Shown here in pieces: positions 1 to 9,117 of a stretch of DNA of 57,336 nt (within the stretch, counting starts at the first letter, position 1; each line of letters opens with the position of its first letter). A program made the position numbers and the translations under genes. Below the pieces are notes generated by a model. The model searched no databases and had not been told where the DNA came from. It saw only the letters and a list, made by a program, of their open reading frames with translations. Source of the stretch: DASVCS01 sp036381495. GTDB taxonomy: Bacteria; Gemmatimonadota; Gemmatimonadetes; Longimicrobiales; RSA9. The stretch is from assembly GCA_036381495.1 (NCBI GenBank), contig DASVCS010000099.1:1-57336 (forward strand), written 5' to 3'.

Positions 1-22
1 CCAGCTCCCGCAGTTCGCTCAC
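1..22 (-). CDS. Possible 5' start of a gene cut by the left edge
   Basis: Four bases after the stop of the methyltransferase there is a GTG that opens a frame reading M-S-E-L-R-E-L to the window edge, with a G-rich run about nine bases upstream that could serve as a ribosome binding site. The tight spacing and same strand fit the next gene of the polysaccharide operon. Only seven codons are visible, so neither family nor reality can be judged. Confidence 0.3.
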
Positions 23-26
23 GCGC

Positions 27-914
27 TCACCCCCCCGCGACCGCCGCCCCCCGCCGCCGCAGCACGCACACGATCTGATTCGCCCACAGCCCGGGGAAGA
101 AGCGCCCCAGCAGCCGCGGGCTCACCGGCGTCCGCTGGGCCTCGACCCGGAGTACGTCGTAGCCGTAGTGGCGCGCCCAGTCGCGGAAGTCGCGGACCGT
201 CCAGAAGCGCAGGTGCTCCTTCATGTGCAGCATGATGTTGGTGACCGGGAACCGGCCCAGCACGGCGAGCCGGATGCGGTGCAGCACGAACCCGGTGTTC
301 GGGATGCTGATCAGGATCAGGCCGTCCGGCTTGCAGATCGAGCCGAGTGCGGCGAGGAACGCCTCGGCATCCCCGATGTGCTCGATGACCTCGAACGCGG
401 TCACCACGTCGAACCGCTCGTCGGGCCGCTCGCCCGCGAGCAGGTCCATCCGCGCGGCGGGGATCCCCTTCGAGCGCGTGATCTCGACCGCCTCGCCCGA
501 CAGATCGATCCCGAAGACCGTCAGGCTCGGGTCGCGCTCCAGGGCGTACTTCAGGAACATCCCCGTCCCGCACCCGACGTCGACGACCGACGCGCCGCTC
601 GGGATGTACTTCGCTCCGATGACGAACCGGTTCATCACCGGGTCGTAGCCGGCGCGCCGTCGCTCGATCCAGTAGGCGTCGTAGTCGGCGAAGTCGTTCA
701 GCGGCATCGGCCGGGTGACGAAGCGCCACATGTTGAGCGCGGTCACGAAGCCGAGCTTTCGAAGGGTGCGGTAGACGTTGCGGCCGACCCAGCGCACGGC
801 GGGGATCCGGCGGAGGTGGTCCGCAACGGCGACGCGACCGGTCGCGTCGATTGCGCCGGTCGCTGCCGAATCGGTGGCGGGTGGAACCGGGTGTGGATCC
901 GACCCTATCGGCAT
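27..914 (-). CDS. Class I SAM-dependent methyltransferase
   Basis: A 295-residue protein with the class I methyltransferase fold. Motif I VDVGCGTG is at residues 111-118, the acidic post-motif GIDLS at about 135-139, and FEVIEH at 174-179, the pattern of Methyltransf_11/23-type small-molecule or sugar methyltransferases. The first 100 residues hold no recognisable domain. It starts at an ATG 12 bases after the oxidoreductase stop, so it is probably co-transcribed. In this locus the likely substrate is a sugar or sugar nucleotide of the polymer, such as O-methylation of a terminal residue, but the sequence does not show which. Family assignment is firm; substrate is unknown. Confidence 0.88.
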   Translation of the reverse strand: MPIGSDPHPVPPATDSAATGAIDATGRVAVADHLRRIPAVRWVGRNVYRTLRKLGFVTALNMWRFVTRPMPLNDFADYDAYWIERRRAGYDPVMNRFVIGAKYIPSGASVVDVGCGTGMFLKYALERDPSLTVFGIDLSGEAVEITRSKGIPAARMDLLAGERPDERFDVVTAFEVIEHIGDAEAFLAALGSICKPDGLILISIPNTGFVLHRIRLAVLGRFPVTNIMLHMKEHLRFWTVRDFRDWARHYGYDVLRVEAQRTPVSPRLLGRFFPGLWANQIVCVLRRRGAAVAGG

Positions 915-926
915 AGCGCCTGCCCA

Positions 927-1958
927 TCAATCCGCGGCGTGGAACACCAATCGGTCCGCCTTCAGCCGGGTCTGCGCGGCCTCGAGGACGCGGACCACGC
1001 GAAGCCCGTCCTCGGCATCGCTGCGCGGCGGGATCCCCGTCGCGACGGAGCGGAGGAACTCGCCGATCTCGAGCGCGAGCGGTTCGCGGCCCGTGATGCG
1101 CGGGATGACGATATCACCTTCCCGCAGCGCGAGCAACTCGCCGTAGCTGCCGTAGCTCGCGGCCTCCGTCGGCCGGCGGTCGACGCCCTTGTCGTAGATG
1201 CGGATCTTCTCCTGCGCCTGCATGTCGTCGAAGACGACCATCTTCTTCGAGCCGACGACGGTGAGCCGCCGCGCCTTGTGCGGATCGAGCCAGCTCACCT
1301 GGACGTGGGCGACGCGGCCGCTCGCGAAGCGCATGGTCATGAAGACGACGTCCTCGATCCCGGGCTGGAGGAACGCCTGTCCCGTCGCCTCGACCGTCTC
1401 CGGCTCCTCGCCCATCAGGTAGAGGACGACCGAGATGTCGTGCGGCGCCAGACTCCAGAGCGCGTTCTCGTCCGAACGCAGCTTCCCGAGATTGACCCGC
1501 TGGCTGTAGCAGTAGTAGACGTCGCCCAGCTCGCCGCGGTCGATCACGTCCTTGAGGTACTCGACCGCCGGGTGGTACTCGAGAAGGTGGCCGACCATGA
1601 GGATGCGGCCGGCCGCCTCCGCCGCGCGCGCCACGCGCTCCGCATCCGCGACGCTCAGCGCCAGCGGCTTCTCGACGAAGACGTGCTTGCCCGCCTCGAG
1701 CGCCGCGACCGCCATCTCGGCGTGCATCGGCGCCGGCGTGGCGAGGACGACGGCCTCGACCTCCGCGTCGGCGAGGACCTCGTCGTAGGCGTCCGTGACG
1801 CGAACGCCCGGGTACTCCGCCGCGATGCGGGTGCGCACCGGCTCCGCCGCATCGCAGCACACCCGCAGGTCGGAGAGCGCCGCGAAGTTGCGCACCAGGT
1901 TCTTCCCCCAGTAGCCGCACCCCACCACCGCCGTCCGCGTCCGCCGGTTCTCATTCAT
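927..1958 (-). CDS. Gfo/Idh/MocA-family nucleotide-sugar oxidoreductase
   Basis: 343 residues. The N-terminal Rossmann motif GCGYWG lies at residues 13-18, the EKP motif (catalytic lysine) at 96-98 and an HD pair at 173-174 in the C-terminal substrate domain. This resembles the WlbA/WbpB group, which oxidises C3 of UDP-GlcNAc-derived sugars. It follows the aminotransferase gene and precedes the methyltransferase, and a clear AGGAGG ribosome binding site sits before the ATG. Together with the 4,6-dehydratase and aminotransferase upstream it suggests synthesis of a modified amino sugar. The exact position oxidised is inference. Confidence 0.88.
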   Translation of the reverse strand: MNENRRTRTAVVGCGYWGKNLVRNFAALSDLRVCCDAAEPVRTRIAAEYPGVRVTDAYDEVLADAEVEAVVLATPAPMHAEMAVAALEAGKHVFVEKPLALSVADAERVARAAEAAGRILMVGHLLEYHPAVEYLKDVIDRGELGDVYYCYSQRVNLGKLRSDENALWSLAPHDISVVLYLMGEEPETVEATGQAFLQPGIEDVVFMTMRFASGRVAHVQVSWLDPHKARRLTVVGSKKMVVFDDMQAQEKIRIYDKGVDRRPTEAASYGSYGELLALREGDIVIPRITGREPLALEIGEFLRSVATGIPPRSDAEDGLRVVRVLEAAQTRLKADRLVFHAAD

Positions 1959-1967
1959 GCCGAGTCC

Positions 1968-2003
1968 CTCCTCCCTCTGCCCCTGCCTTGCCCCGCCCCG
2001 GGG
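1968..2003 (-). repeat. G-rich intergenic spacer with quadruplex potential
   Basis: On the mRNA-sense strand the spacer directly after the aminotransferase stop has five runs of three or four G separated by one to seven bases, plus the palindrome GCCCCGGGGC (1995-2004) overlapping the TAG stop. The last run is also the ribosome binding site of the next gene. It could fold as a G-quadruplex, which might affect translation of the oxidoreductase. One of several G-rich spacers in this window. Confidence 0.5.
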
Positions 2004-3137
2004 CTAGGGCTGGCCCTCATAGAACGCCTCGATCGCCGCGGCCACCTCTTCGCGCTCGTCGGCCGTGAGTTCCGGAAACACCGGGATCGACACGACCTCG
2101 CGCGCGGCGCGTTCGCTCTCGGGGAACGCGCCTTCCGCGTATCCGAGGTACGCGAAACACGGCTGGAGGTGGAGCGGGACGGGGTAGTAGACCGCGTTGC
2201 CGATCCCGCTCGCGCGGAGATGGTCACGCAGGCCGTCCCGGTTGCGGGCCCGGAGCGTGTACTGGTTGAAGATCGACTCGTTGTGTTCCCGGACGCGCGG
2301 CCGCTCGATGCAGCCGCGGCGTTCGAGGTCGGCGAGGCGGTCGTTGTAGGCCGCGGCGTTGCGTCGCCGCGCCTCGCTCCACGCCGGCAGGTGCGGCAGC
2401 TTGGCCAGAAGGACCGCGGCCTGAAGCGCATCCAGTCGCGAGTTCGTGCCGACCTCTTCGTGGTGGTACATCTTGAGGCCGCCGTGCACGCGCAAGCGCC
2501 GCAGCCGCGCGGCGAGCGCGGCATCATCCGTCACGATCATCCCGCCATCGCCGAACGCACCCAGGTTCTTGGACGGAAAGAACGAGAACGCGGCGCACGT
2601 CCCGAGTCGCCCCGTGGCGTACCATTCATCGCCCACGCGCTGGCGCGCGCCGATCGCCTGGGCCGCATCTTCGATCAGCGGCAGCCCGTGCCGGTCCGCG
2701 ATCTCGCGCAGCGGCGCCATCTCGGCCATCTGACCGAAGAGGTGGACCGGCACGATCGCGCGCGTCCGCGGCGTCACCGCCTGCTCGACGCGGTCGGGGT
2801 CGAGGTTGAACGACTCCGGCTCGATGTCGACGAAGACGGGGCGTCCGCCCGCGTTGTGGATCGCGCCCGCCGTCGCGAAGAAGGTGAACGGCGACGTGAT
2901 CACCTCATCGCCGGGTTGCAGCTCGAGGGCCTTCAGCGGCAGGAGCAGCGCGTCGGTCCCCGAGGCCACGCCGACGGCGTGGTCGACGCCGAGGAACGCC
3001 GCCACGGCGGCTTCGAGTTCCTCGACCGGGCGCCCCAGGATGAACGCCTGGGCGTCGATCACCTCGTCGATGCGTGCGCGGATCTCGGACGAGATCGCCG
3101 CGAACTGTCGCTTCAGGTCCAGCAGCGGTACCGGCAT
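2004..3137 (-). CDS. DegT/DnrJ/EryC1/StrS-family sugar aminotransferase
   Basis: 377 residues, typical for PLP-dependent nucleotide-sugar aminotransferases. Visible are the cofactor-binding EDAAQ (D157) and the Schiff-base lysine in FFPSKNLG (K190), followed by the characteristic GDGGM. The family transfers an amino group from glutamate to a keto sugar nucleotide. It lies between the 4,6-dehydratase and the Gfo/Idh oxidoreductase, so the expected substrate is a UDP-4-keto-6-deoxy-HexNAc (PglE-like) or a UDP-3-keto sugar (WlbC-like); the neighbouring WlbA-type enzyme makes the second possible. Start is an ATG 20 bases after the upstream stop. Confidence 0.9.
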   Translation of the reverse strand: MPVPLLDLKRQFAAISSEIRARIDEVIDAQAFILGRPVEELEAAVAAFLGVDHAVGVASGTDALLLPLKALELQPGDEVITSPFTFFATAGAIHNAGGRPVFVDIEPESFNLDPDRVEQAVTPRTRAIVPVHLFGQMAEMAPLREIADRHGLPLIEDAAQAIGARQRVGDEWYATGRLGTCAAFSFFPSKNLGAFGDGGMIVTDDAALAARLRRLRVHGGLKMYHHEEVGTNSRLDALQAAVLLAKLPHLPAWSEARRRNAAAYNDRLADLERRGCIERPRVREHNESIFNQYTLRARNRDGLRDHLRASGIGNAVYYPVPLHLQPCFAYLGYAEGAFPESERAAREVVSIPVFPELTADEREEVAAAIEAFYEGQP

Positions 3138-3157
3138 GTTCCTCCGGATTCTGCGGC

Positions 3158-5245
3158 TCAGACGTGGGGCCGCGTGCCGTTCTGAACGGCCGGCACGCCC
3201 TGCCGGCCGTGTTCCTTTCCGTTGAGCAGCGGGAAGATCGTGGACAGCTCACCCACGATCCCGTCGACCGTCGCATCGACGTCGCGATCCGCCTGTTCGA
3301 TGCGGCGCAGGATGGATTCGGCCGGGCCGCGCGCGCTCTCGACGAGCCGGACCTTCGCGATGGCCGTCGGCCGTGCGATCTCGTCGGGCGCGACCAGCTC
3401 TTCGTGCAGCTTCTCGCCCGGCCGGAGCCCGACGAAGGTGAGGCGCTTGCCGTTGCCGTTGACGGCGCCCGAGAGGCGGAGCAGGCGCATGGCCATGTCG
3501 ACGATGCGTACGGGGTCGCCCATTTCGAGCATCGCGATCTGGCCGCGCAGTTCTTCGAGGAGCGAGGCCTGAAGCACGAGCTGGACGGCCTCCGGGATCG
3601 TCATGAAGTACCGCGTCGCATCGGGGTGCGTGACGGTCAGCGGCTTCCCGGCGGCGAGCTGTCGTTTGAAGATCGGGATCACGCTCCCGCTGCTGCCCAG
3701 GACGTTGCCGAAGCGGACGGCGCCGTAGACGGTCCCGGGATGACGGTCCTGGAGCTCGAGCATGGCGAGCTCGGCGAGCCGTTTGGTCGCGCCCATCGTG
3801 CTCGTCGGGCGGACGGCCTTGTCGGTGCTGATCAGGACGAACTTCTCCGCGCCGTGCCGGCCGGCGGCATCCGCCACGCGCCAGGTCCCGATCACGTTGT
3901 TGCGCACGGCCTCCCGGGGATTGCTCTCCATCATGGGGACGTGCTTGTAGGCGGCAGCGTGGAAGACCCTCGAGGGCGCGAACTCGTTGAAGGCGCGCTC
4001 GACGCTGCCGGCGTCGACCACGTCGCCGATGACGGGCACGAGGTCGAGGTCGGGGAAGCGTTCGCGCAGGTCGAGTTCGAGGTAGTACAGCTCGGTCTCG
4101 GCCTGGTCGAAAAGGATCAGGCGCCCGGGTCCGTGGAGCGCGATCTGGCGCGCGAGTTCGGAACCGATCGAGCCGGCGGCGCCGGTGATCAGGACGGCGC
4201 GGCCCCGCAGGTCAGCGGCCAGCTCGGGCAGTTCGAGGCGGATCGGCTCGCGGCCGAGCAGGTCTTCGATCCGGACCTCGCGGAGCAGGTCGACGCGCGC
4301 GCCGCCGGTGAGTACGCTGGCGATGCCGGGCAGCACCTTGAACGGCACGTCGGCGGCCTCGGCGATCTCGACGATGCGGCGCAGTTCGGCGGGCGATGCG
4401 GACGGGATCGCGATGATGATCTCCTCGGCGCCCTCCCTCGCGGCGGTCCGCGCGAGCTCGGCGGTGGTGCCGAAGACGGGCAGACCGTGGAGCCGCGTGC
4501 CGCGCTTGGCGGGGTCGTCATCGACGAAGCCGATCGGCCGGTATCCCGTCGGCACGCGCGCCATCTCGCGCGCGAGCTGATGTCCGGCCTCGCCCGCGCC
4601 GACGATCAGCACGCGCCGCGCGCTCCCGTTGAACCCCGCGCGCCGGTGCCGGATCTGCTCGAACGACGTGCGGTACGCGATCCACGCGCCGGCCGTCAGA
4701 TACGTCGTCAGCACCCACTCGATCAGGACGACGGAGCGCGGGACCAGGGGCACGACCGGCGAGATGCGGGTCGCGACGAAGAAGATGACCGAGCCGGCGG
4801 CCGTCGCGATCGCGAGGCGCAGCACGTCGCGCGTGCCGATGAACCGCCAGCGTCCCGAACTGAGGCGGAACGCGCGTGCCAGCGCGATGCGGATCGCGAG
4901 CAGCGCCGGCAGGCTGGTGGCGAAGGCGACCGTGTACTCGCTCCGCCAATGCAGCTCGAAGCGCAGCAGGAACGCGATGGTGTAGCCCGCGACGGTCAGC
5001 GCGGCGTAGGCGGCGAGTGCGGCCCAGCCCCGATGACGGTCCAGCGCCGCGTAGACCCGTGCGGCGACCCGAGTCCATCGGCGCGCTTTCCCGGCGTCTG
5101 CCCCGGCACCATTGCCGCGATGATACGGCGCGCCGTTCGAAGACGGCTCGTGCTCCAGGGCCCGGTTCACCACAGGCTCGAGATTCGACGGCAGCTCGAC
5201 ATTCTCCGCCACCCCCCCGTTATGTTTCCGGCGATCTCCGCGCAC
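3158..5245 (-). CDS. Membrane-bound UDP-HexNAc 4,6-dehydratase (CapD/WbpM/PglF type)
   Basis: 695 residues with the long two-domain architecture. Residues about 75-190 hold four hydrophobic segments, a first Rossmann domain begins at VLIVGAGEAG (212-221), and the catalytic short-chain dehydrogenase-like domain begins at GAAGSIG (355-361). The active site is the STDKAV (473-478) plus M484-x3-K488 form, in which methionine replaces the usual tyrosine, as in WbpM/PglF/FlaA1. The enzyme makes UDP-4-keto-6-deoxy-HexNAc at the inner membrane. It heads the amino-sugar module with the aminotransferase and oxidoreductase. The GTG at 5245 is the longest start; a GTG at 5212 just after a G-run is an alternative. 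Confidence 0.92.
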   Translation of the reverse strand: MRGDRRKHNGGVAENVELPSNLEPVVNRALEHEPSSNGAPYHRGNGAGADAGKARRWTRVAARVYAALDRHRGWAALAAYAALTVAGYTIAFLLRFELHWRSEYTVAFATSLPALLAIRIALARAFRLSSGRWRFIGTRDVLRLAIATAAGSVIFFVATRISPVVPLVPRSVVLIEWVLTTYLTAGAWIAYRTSFEQIRHRRAGFNGSARRVLIVGAGEAGHQLAREMARVPTGYRPIGFVDDDPAKRGTRLHGLPVFGTTAELARTAAREGAEEIIIAIPSASPAELRRIVEIAEAADVPFKVLPGIASVLTGGARVDLLREVRIEDLLGREPIRLELPELAADLRGRAVLITGAAGSIGSELARQIALHGPGRLILFDQAETELYYLELDLRERFPDLDLVPVIGDVVDAGSVERAFNEFAPSRVFHAAAYKHVPMMESNPREAVRNNVIGTWRVADAAGRHGAEKFVLISTDKAVRPTSTMGATKRLAELAMLELQDRHPGTVYGAVRFGNVLGSSGSVIPIFKRQLAAGKPLTVTHPDATRYFMTIPEAVQLVLQASLLEELRGQIAMLEMGDPVRIVDMAMRLLRLSGAVNGNGKRLTFVGLRPGEKLHEELVAPDEIARPTAIAKVRLVESARGPAESILRRIEQADRDVDATVDGIVGELSTIFPLLNGKEHGRQGVPAVQNGTRPHV

Positions 5246-5676
5246 GCGCAGATCTCACTCTTCCCAGCTTCGGCATCCCATGCGCCGCCCTATAGACACG
5301 GCGAGCGATCGGGCGGCCGCCGCACCGGTCGTGCCATCGCCGGTCCGGTGCGGCATCACACGCAGACCGCCGAGCGACGGGAGCCGGTTCCTGGTCGGTC
5401 TTGATCGATGGCAGACGCCCGGGGAGACCGCAACGGTGGACGGACGCCGGGGCCTGCGGCCGCGGCGCGTTCGTTGCGACGGGCCGGCGGGGATCCGCAG
5501 TCCGGGACGCCGGCCGACGGGCCGCGCCCCCGAGCCCCGGTGGGTCCACCAGCGCGACGCGATCATACAGGATTCCCGGAGGCGGGGCAAGGTCTCCGCG
5601 GCATGGGCGGCGACGCCCACACCCCGCGTCCGGAACGGACCCGCCATCGGTGCCGGCGGCATTCCCGCCTCGCGGA
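5246..5676. other. 431-base gap without a convincing gene
   Basis: Between the Wzi-like gene and the dehydratase gene. Open frames exist on both strands, but their residue composition (runs of R, G, A, P) is that of GC-rich shadow frames and no domain is recognisable. No T-run terminator is seen. The gap should hold the promoter of the leftmost three- or four-gene unit; the only AT-rich patch on the minus strand is a TATAG near 5291-5296, without a good -35 partner. Confidence 0.5.
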
Positions 5677-7236
5677 TCAGCGGATCCACAAGCGCGCACC
5701 GACCTCGAGTCCCGTCTGGCGCCAGTCGCGCTCGCCGACCTCGATGCCTCCCGAGAGGAAGGCCTCGATCGAGGAGTGCGGGCGCCCCGCGATCGTGAGA
5801 TGCGCCCCCCGGCTGTGGCCCTCGCGATCCGGCGCGAAGAGGTTCTCCGCGCCCCGGTCGCGCAGGAACGCACGCGCATCCACGCGGAGCCGGGCATCGA
5901 GCAGATCCGCCTCCAGGCGCGCCAACCATTCCGTGCCGTGGCCGCCCAGCGGGTGGCCGAGCGGCTGCCCATCCGCCGTCCAACCGCTGCGGAACGCCCA
6001 GTTCCGGTACCAGATGGTGTTGCCGCAGCAGGCGGGCGCAAAGCTCGTCCGTTCGATACGCAGCGACGCTTCGGGCCACCCCGGCAGGGCGGGGACCTCG
6101 ACGGCCGCGAGAATCGCCGGGACGTCCTTCCACGCGCCCGCACTGTCGTCGAAGCCCCACTCGACGTAGAAGACGAGCGGGATCGCCTCGACGGGCGGGC
6201 GGTACCGCACGTCCACCGCCACCACCTGGTTGTCGTACTCGCCGTTCTCGCCCGAGTGCTTGCCGACCACCATGTACGCGAAGTTCTTCAGCGTGAACCC
6301 CGAATTGCCATCGCCGCCGAACATGATCGCGCGGCTCAGCCCGATCCCCAGCCGCGGATGCGGCGAGATCGCCAGGCGCGTGGTCCCGAACCACGGGCGC
6401 CGGATCCCGCCGCCCTCGTAGTCGATGCGCGCCAGCGTCGCGGTCAGCCGCAACGGTCCCAGGTAGCGGAACGGACCGGGGAGCCGTACCGGGTCGGTCA
6501 GATAGATGCCGCCGCCATCCACCGGCTCATGCGCGCGCAGCACGATCCCGCCGCTCGCGCCCGCGCCGAACCCGATCGCCCGGCGGCCGAACCAGACACC
6601 GACATCGCCCCACGTGGCCGTGACGTGCCCCTCGGCCAACGCGAGGCGGTCGTACGCCGTGCCGCCGTCCGCCGTGATCGAGCGCGACGTCGTCATCACC
6701 GTCGCCGCGACGTGCGGGCGCAGCGCGGCGCTGAGCTGGATGTCCGACGCCCGCACCGAGGCATCGGGGATCGGCGCCGGCGTCGTCCAGTCCGGGTCGG
6801 TCGGACGCATGCCCGTCCCCGTGCGGACCCGGCCGTCATGACGCTCGTAGCGCATGTGCACGGCGCCGCCCATCATCTGGAATCCGTCTTCGCGGGCGCG
6901 GTCGAGCGCCGCCACGGTCGCCGGGAACTCCTCGACGAAACGGTCGAGGTAGGCGAGGGCGAGCGGCGCGAACTCCGGCGCGCGGCGCGTCGCCTCGATC
7001 GCGGCCTTCTGGAACAGGGCGGCGAGCTCGCGGCGCGTGAGCAGCCGCTCACCCCACGGGAACCCCGGATCGGCCAGACCGAGGGCGTCCAGCCGCCGCG
7101 CCGCCCGGAGCGACCAGTGGTCCGGTCCGATGAACGGCGTGGCGAAGCGCGGCGGCTCCTGCGCGCGGACCGCGGCCGCCCCGCCCAGCCACACCAGCAG
7201 CCCCAGGGATGACATTCGCGCGAGCCGGCCGCACAT
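5677..7236 (-). CDS. Capsule assembly Wzi-like outer-membrane protein
   Basis: About 519 residues. From the chosen ATG the protein has a signal peptide with basic start (C-G-R-L-A-R), hydrophobic core L-G-L-L-V-W-L-G-G and cleavage after V-R-A before Q. The mature part is rich in alternating aromatic/glycine strands typical of an outer-membrane beta-barrel and resembles the capsule assembly Wzi family, which holds capsule at the cell surface. The frame is open further upstream, but that extension lacks protein-like character and overlaps the divergent gene. An ATG at 7215 is another start. It sits back to back with a second Wzi-like gene. Confidence 0.75.
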   Translation of the reverse strand: MCGRLARMSSLGLLVWLGGAAAVRAQEPPRFATPFIGPDHWSLRAARRLDALGLADPGFPWGERLLTRRELAALFQKAAIEATRRAPEFAPLALAYLDRFVEEFPATVAALDRAREDGFQMMGGAVHMRYERHDGRVRTGTGMRPTDPDWTTPAPIPDASVRASDIQLSAALRPHVAATVMTTSRSITADGGTAYDRLALAEGHVTATWGDVGVWFGRRAIGFGAGASGGIVLRAHEPVDGGGIYLTDPVRLPGPFRYLGPLRLTATLARIDYEGGGIRRPWFGTTRLAISPHPRLGIGLSRAIMFGGDGNSGFTLKNFAYMVVGKHSGENGEYDNQVVAVDVRYRPPVEAIPLVFYVEWGFDDSAGAWKDVPAILAAVEVPALPGWPEASLRIERTSFAPACCGNTIWYRNWAFRSGWTADGQPLGHPLGGHGTEWLARLEADLLDARLRVDARAFLRDRGAENLFAPDREGHSRGAHLTIAGRPHSSIEAFLSGGIEVGERDWRQTGLEVGARLWIR

Positions 7237-7357
7237 ACGGCCGCTACGCCGCCACCACGCCACCGCCCTTGCGGCACCCCCCGCAACCATGTACCCTTGC
7301 CGAAGATCCGCGCTTTCAGCCATCCCGAAGCAAGACCGGTTGCCGGACCGCCATCGT

Positions 7358-9100
7358 ATGAAAAGCAATCTCGCTGTTGTCATGGCGCTCATGGGAATCC
7401 TCCTCCCCCTCGCCCCCGTGCGCGCGCAGGTCGTGCCGGATGCGGGTCCACGGCCCGCATCCGAGTGTCGGACGGCGCTGTATCTCGGGCGCCCCGACCT
7501 GACCGGGCCCGTCGCGGACCTCGCGCGCGTTTCCGAATTGATCGGCGCGGCACCCGTCCGGCCGCACCTGATTCGACGAGCCGCCGAAGCGATGGTCCTG
7601 CCCACCTGTGATGGTGGGGACGCCTTCCCCTGGCGCGACCGGTTCCGGCCCGAGCGCGACTCGGCCGACCTGCGCATCGACATCGTGCAGCCGCGCTGGT
7701 CGAACCACTTCAACAGCGCCTATCCGAACGACCGCAACAACGGCGCGCTCTGGGCGGGCCGCGGCCTCTCGACGTCCGTGGATGGCGGCGTGATCGTCCA
7801 CTGGCGTCACGGCCCCGCCACGCTCTCGGCCGGACTCGCGCCGGCCATCATCTTCCAGGAAAACCACGATTTCCAGATCGTCACCGGCGCGACGCCGAGC
7901 GGTTACTCGCCGTTCGTCAACCCGTGGCATCCGCGGCGCATCGACTGGCCGCAGCGCTTCGGCGAGGATGCGTTCTGGGTGCTGGACCCCGGGCAGAGCT
8001 TCATCCGCGTGGATGCGTACCACGCGACGGTCGGCTTTTCGACGGAGAACCTGTGGTGGGGCCCCGCGCTGCGGAACCCGCTCCTCATGAGCAACACCGC
8101 GCCCGGCTTCCCGCACGTCTTCCTCGGCACCTCGAGTCCGCTCGAACTGCCGATCGGCACCGTCGAGGCTCGCGCGGTCTGGGGCCACCTCGCCGAATCC
8201 GACTACTTCGACCGGATCGCGTCCAACGACCGGCGGATGATCGCCGGCCTGGTCTTCGACTACGGCCCCCGCTGGCTCCCGGGCCTCTTCCTCGGCTTCG
8301 CCCGCGCGTTCCTCGCGAACATCCCGGCCGACGGGTTGTCGATTTCCGAATACGTGAGCCGACCCTACGGCAATCTCCGCAGCAACCCCGTGGGCGGCCG
8401 CAACCCGCTGGGCAACGACCAGATCCTCTCCGTCTTCGCGCGCTGGGCGCTCCCCGCCGCCGGCTTCGAGGCCTACGCCGAATGGGGCCGCGAGGACAAC
8501 TGGGACGGCCTGGAAGACCTGATCATGGAGCCCGATCACAGCGAGGGGTACACGCTGGGGTTCCAGAAGATGCTCCCTGCCGGCGACCGCTGGATCCGCT
8601 TCTACGGCGAGTGGACGAACCTCGAAACGCCGCCCACCTACCGCACCGGCCGGGCCGGCGGCATCGCCTTCTACGTCCACCACCAGATCCGCCAGGGCTA
8701 CACCCAGCGCGGCCAGCTCCTCGGCGCCTCGATCGGTCCGGGCTCGAGCGCCCAGTTCCTCGGCGCCGACCTCTACGACCGCTGGGGCCGCCTCGGCCTC
8801 TTCGTCGAGCGCATCCGCCACGACAACGACGCGTACTACAACACCTGGGCGTTCCGCTACGGCTACAAGGGACACGATGTCGAGCTGACCGGCGGGATCC
8901 ACCACCTGTTCTTCGACGGCCCGTTCCGGATCGGGTGGGGCCTGGCCTACAGTCGCCGCTACAACCGGAACTTCCTCGCGTTGATGAGCCCCGCGCCGCG
9001 GATCGAGAACAACTGGACGTTCGACCTCGGCGTGGTGTGGCAGCCGTTCTGGCCGGAACGGACGACGGCGCGGGTCTCGGCGCCACGCGCGATCCACTGA
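7358..9100 (+). CDS. Capsule assembly Wzi-like outer-membrane protein (only plus-strand gene)
   Basis: 580 residues from an ATG that opens a clear signal peptide: K near the start, hydrophobic core V-V-M-A-L-M-G-I-L-L, and P-V-R-A before Q. The body has many aromatic-ended strands, including a W-W-G-P-A-L-R-N-P stretch near residue 230 typical of Wzi-type barrels. It is read opposite to every other gene here and ends 17 bases before the convergent GT2 stop. Longer frames upstream overlap the divergent Wzi-like gene and lack a signal peptide. Likely role is anchoring or secreting the polymer at the outer membrane. Confidence 0.8.
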   Translation: MKSNLAVVMALMGILLPLAPVRAQVVPDAGPRPASECRTALYLGRPDLTGPVADLARVSELIGAAPVRPHLIRRAAEAMVLPTCDGGDAFPWRDRFRPERDSADLRIDIVQPRWSNHFNSAYPNDRNNGALWAGRGLSTSVDGGVIVHWRHGPATLSAGLAPAIIFQENHDFQIVTGATPSGYSPFVNPWHPRRIDWPQRFGEDAFWVLDPGQSFIRVDAYHATVGFSTENLWWGPALRNPLLMSNTAPGFPHVFLGTSSPLELPIGTVEARAVWGHLAESDYFDRIASNDRRMIAGLVFDYGPRWLPGLFLGFARAFLANIPADGLSISEYVSRPYGNLRSNPVGGRNPLGNDQILSVFARWALPAAGFEAYAEWGREDNWDGLEDLIMEPDHSEGYTLGFQKMLPAGDRWIRFYGEWTNLETPPTYRTGRAGGIAFYVHHQIRQGYTQRGQLLGASIGPGSSAQFLGADLYDRWGRLGLFVERIRHDNDAYYNTWAFRYGYKGHDVELTGGIHHLFFDGPFRIGWGLAYSRRYNRNFLALMSPAPRIENNWTFDLGVVWQPFWPERTTARVSAPRAIH

Positions 9101-9117
9101 GCGAAGCGCGGGCGCCA

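Noticed and set aside
168..3185. Plus-strand open frame of 1005 codons opposite three minus-strand genes
   Set aside because: Composition is rich in R, D, H, V and L with no domain, typical of the complement of GC-rich coding sequence. The minus strand holds clear families throughout.
3074..5404. Plus-strand open frame of 776 codons opposite the dehydratase gene
   Set aside because: Same shadow character; the minus-strand protein has full family motifs.
5246..5676. A small gene in the gap between the dehydratase and Wzi-like genes
   Set aside because: Frames present have shadow composition and no ribosome binding site or family signal.
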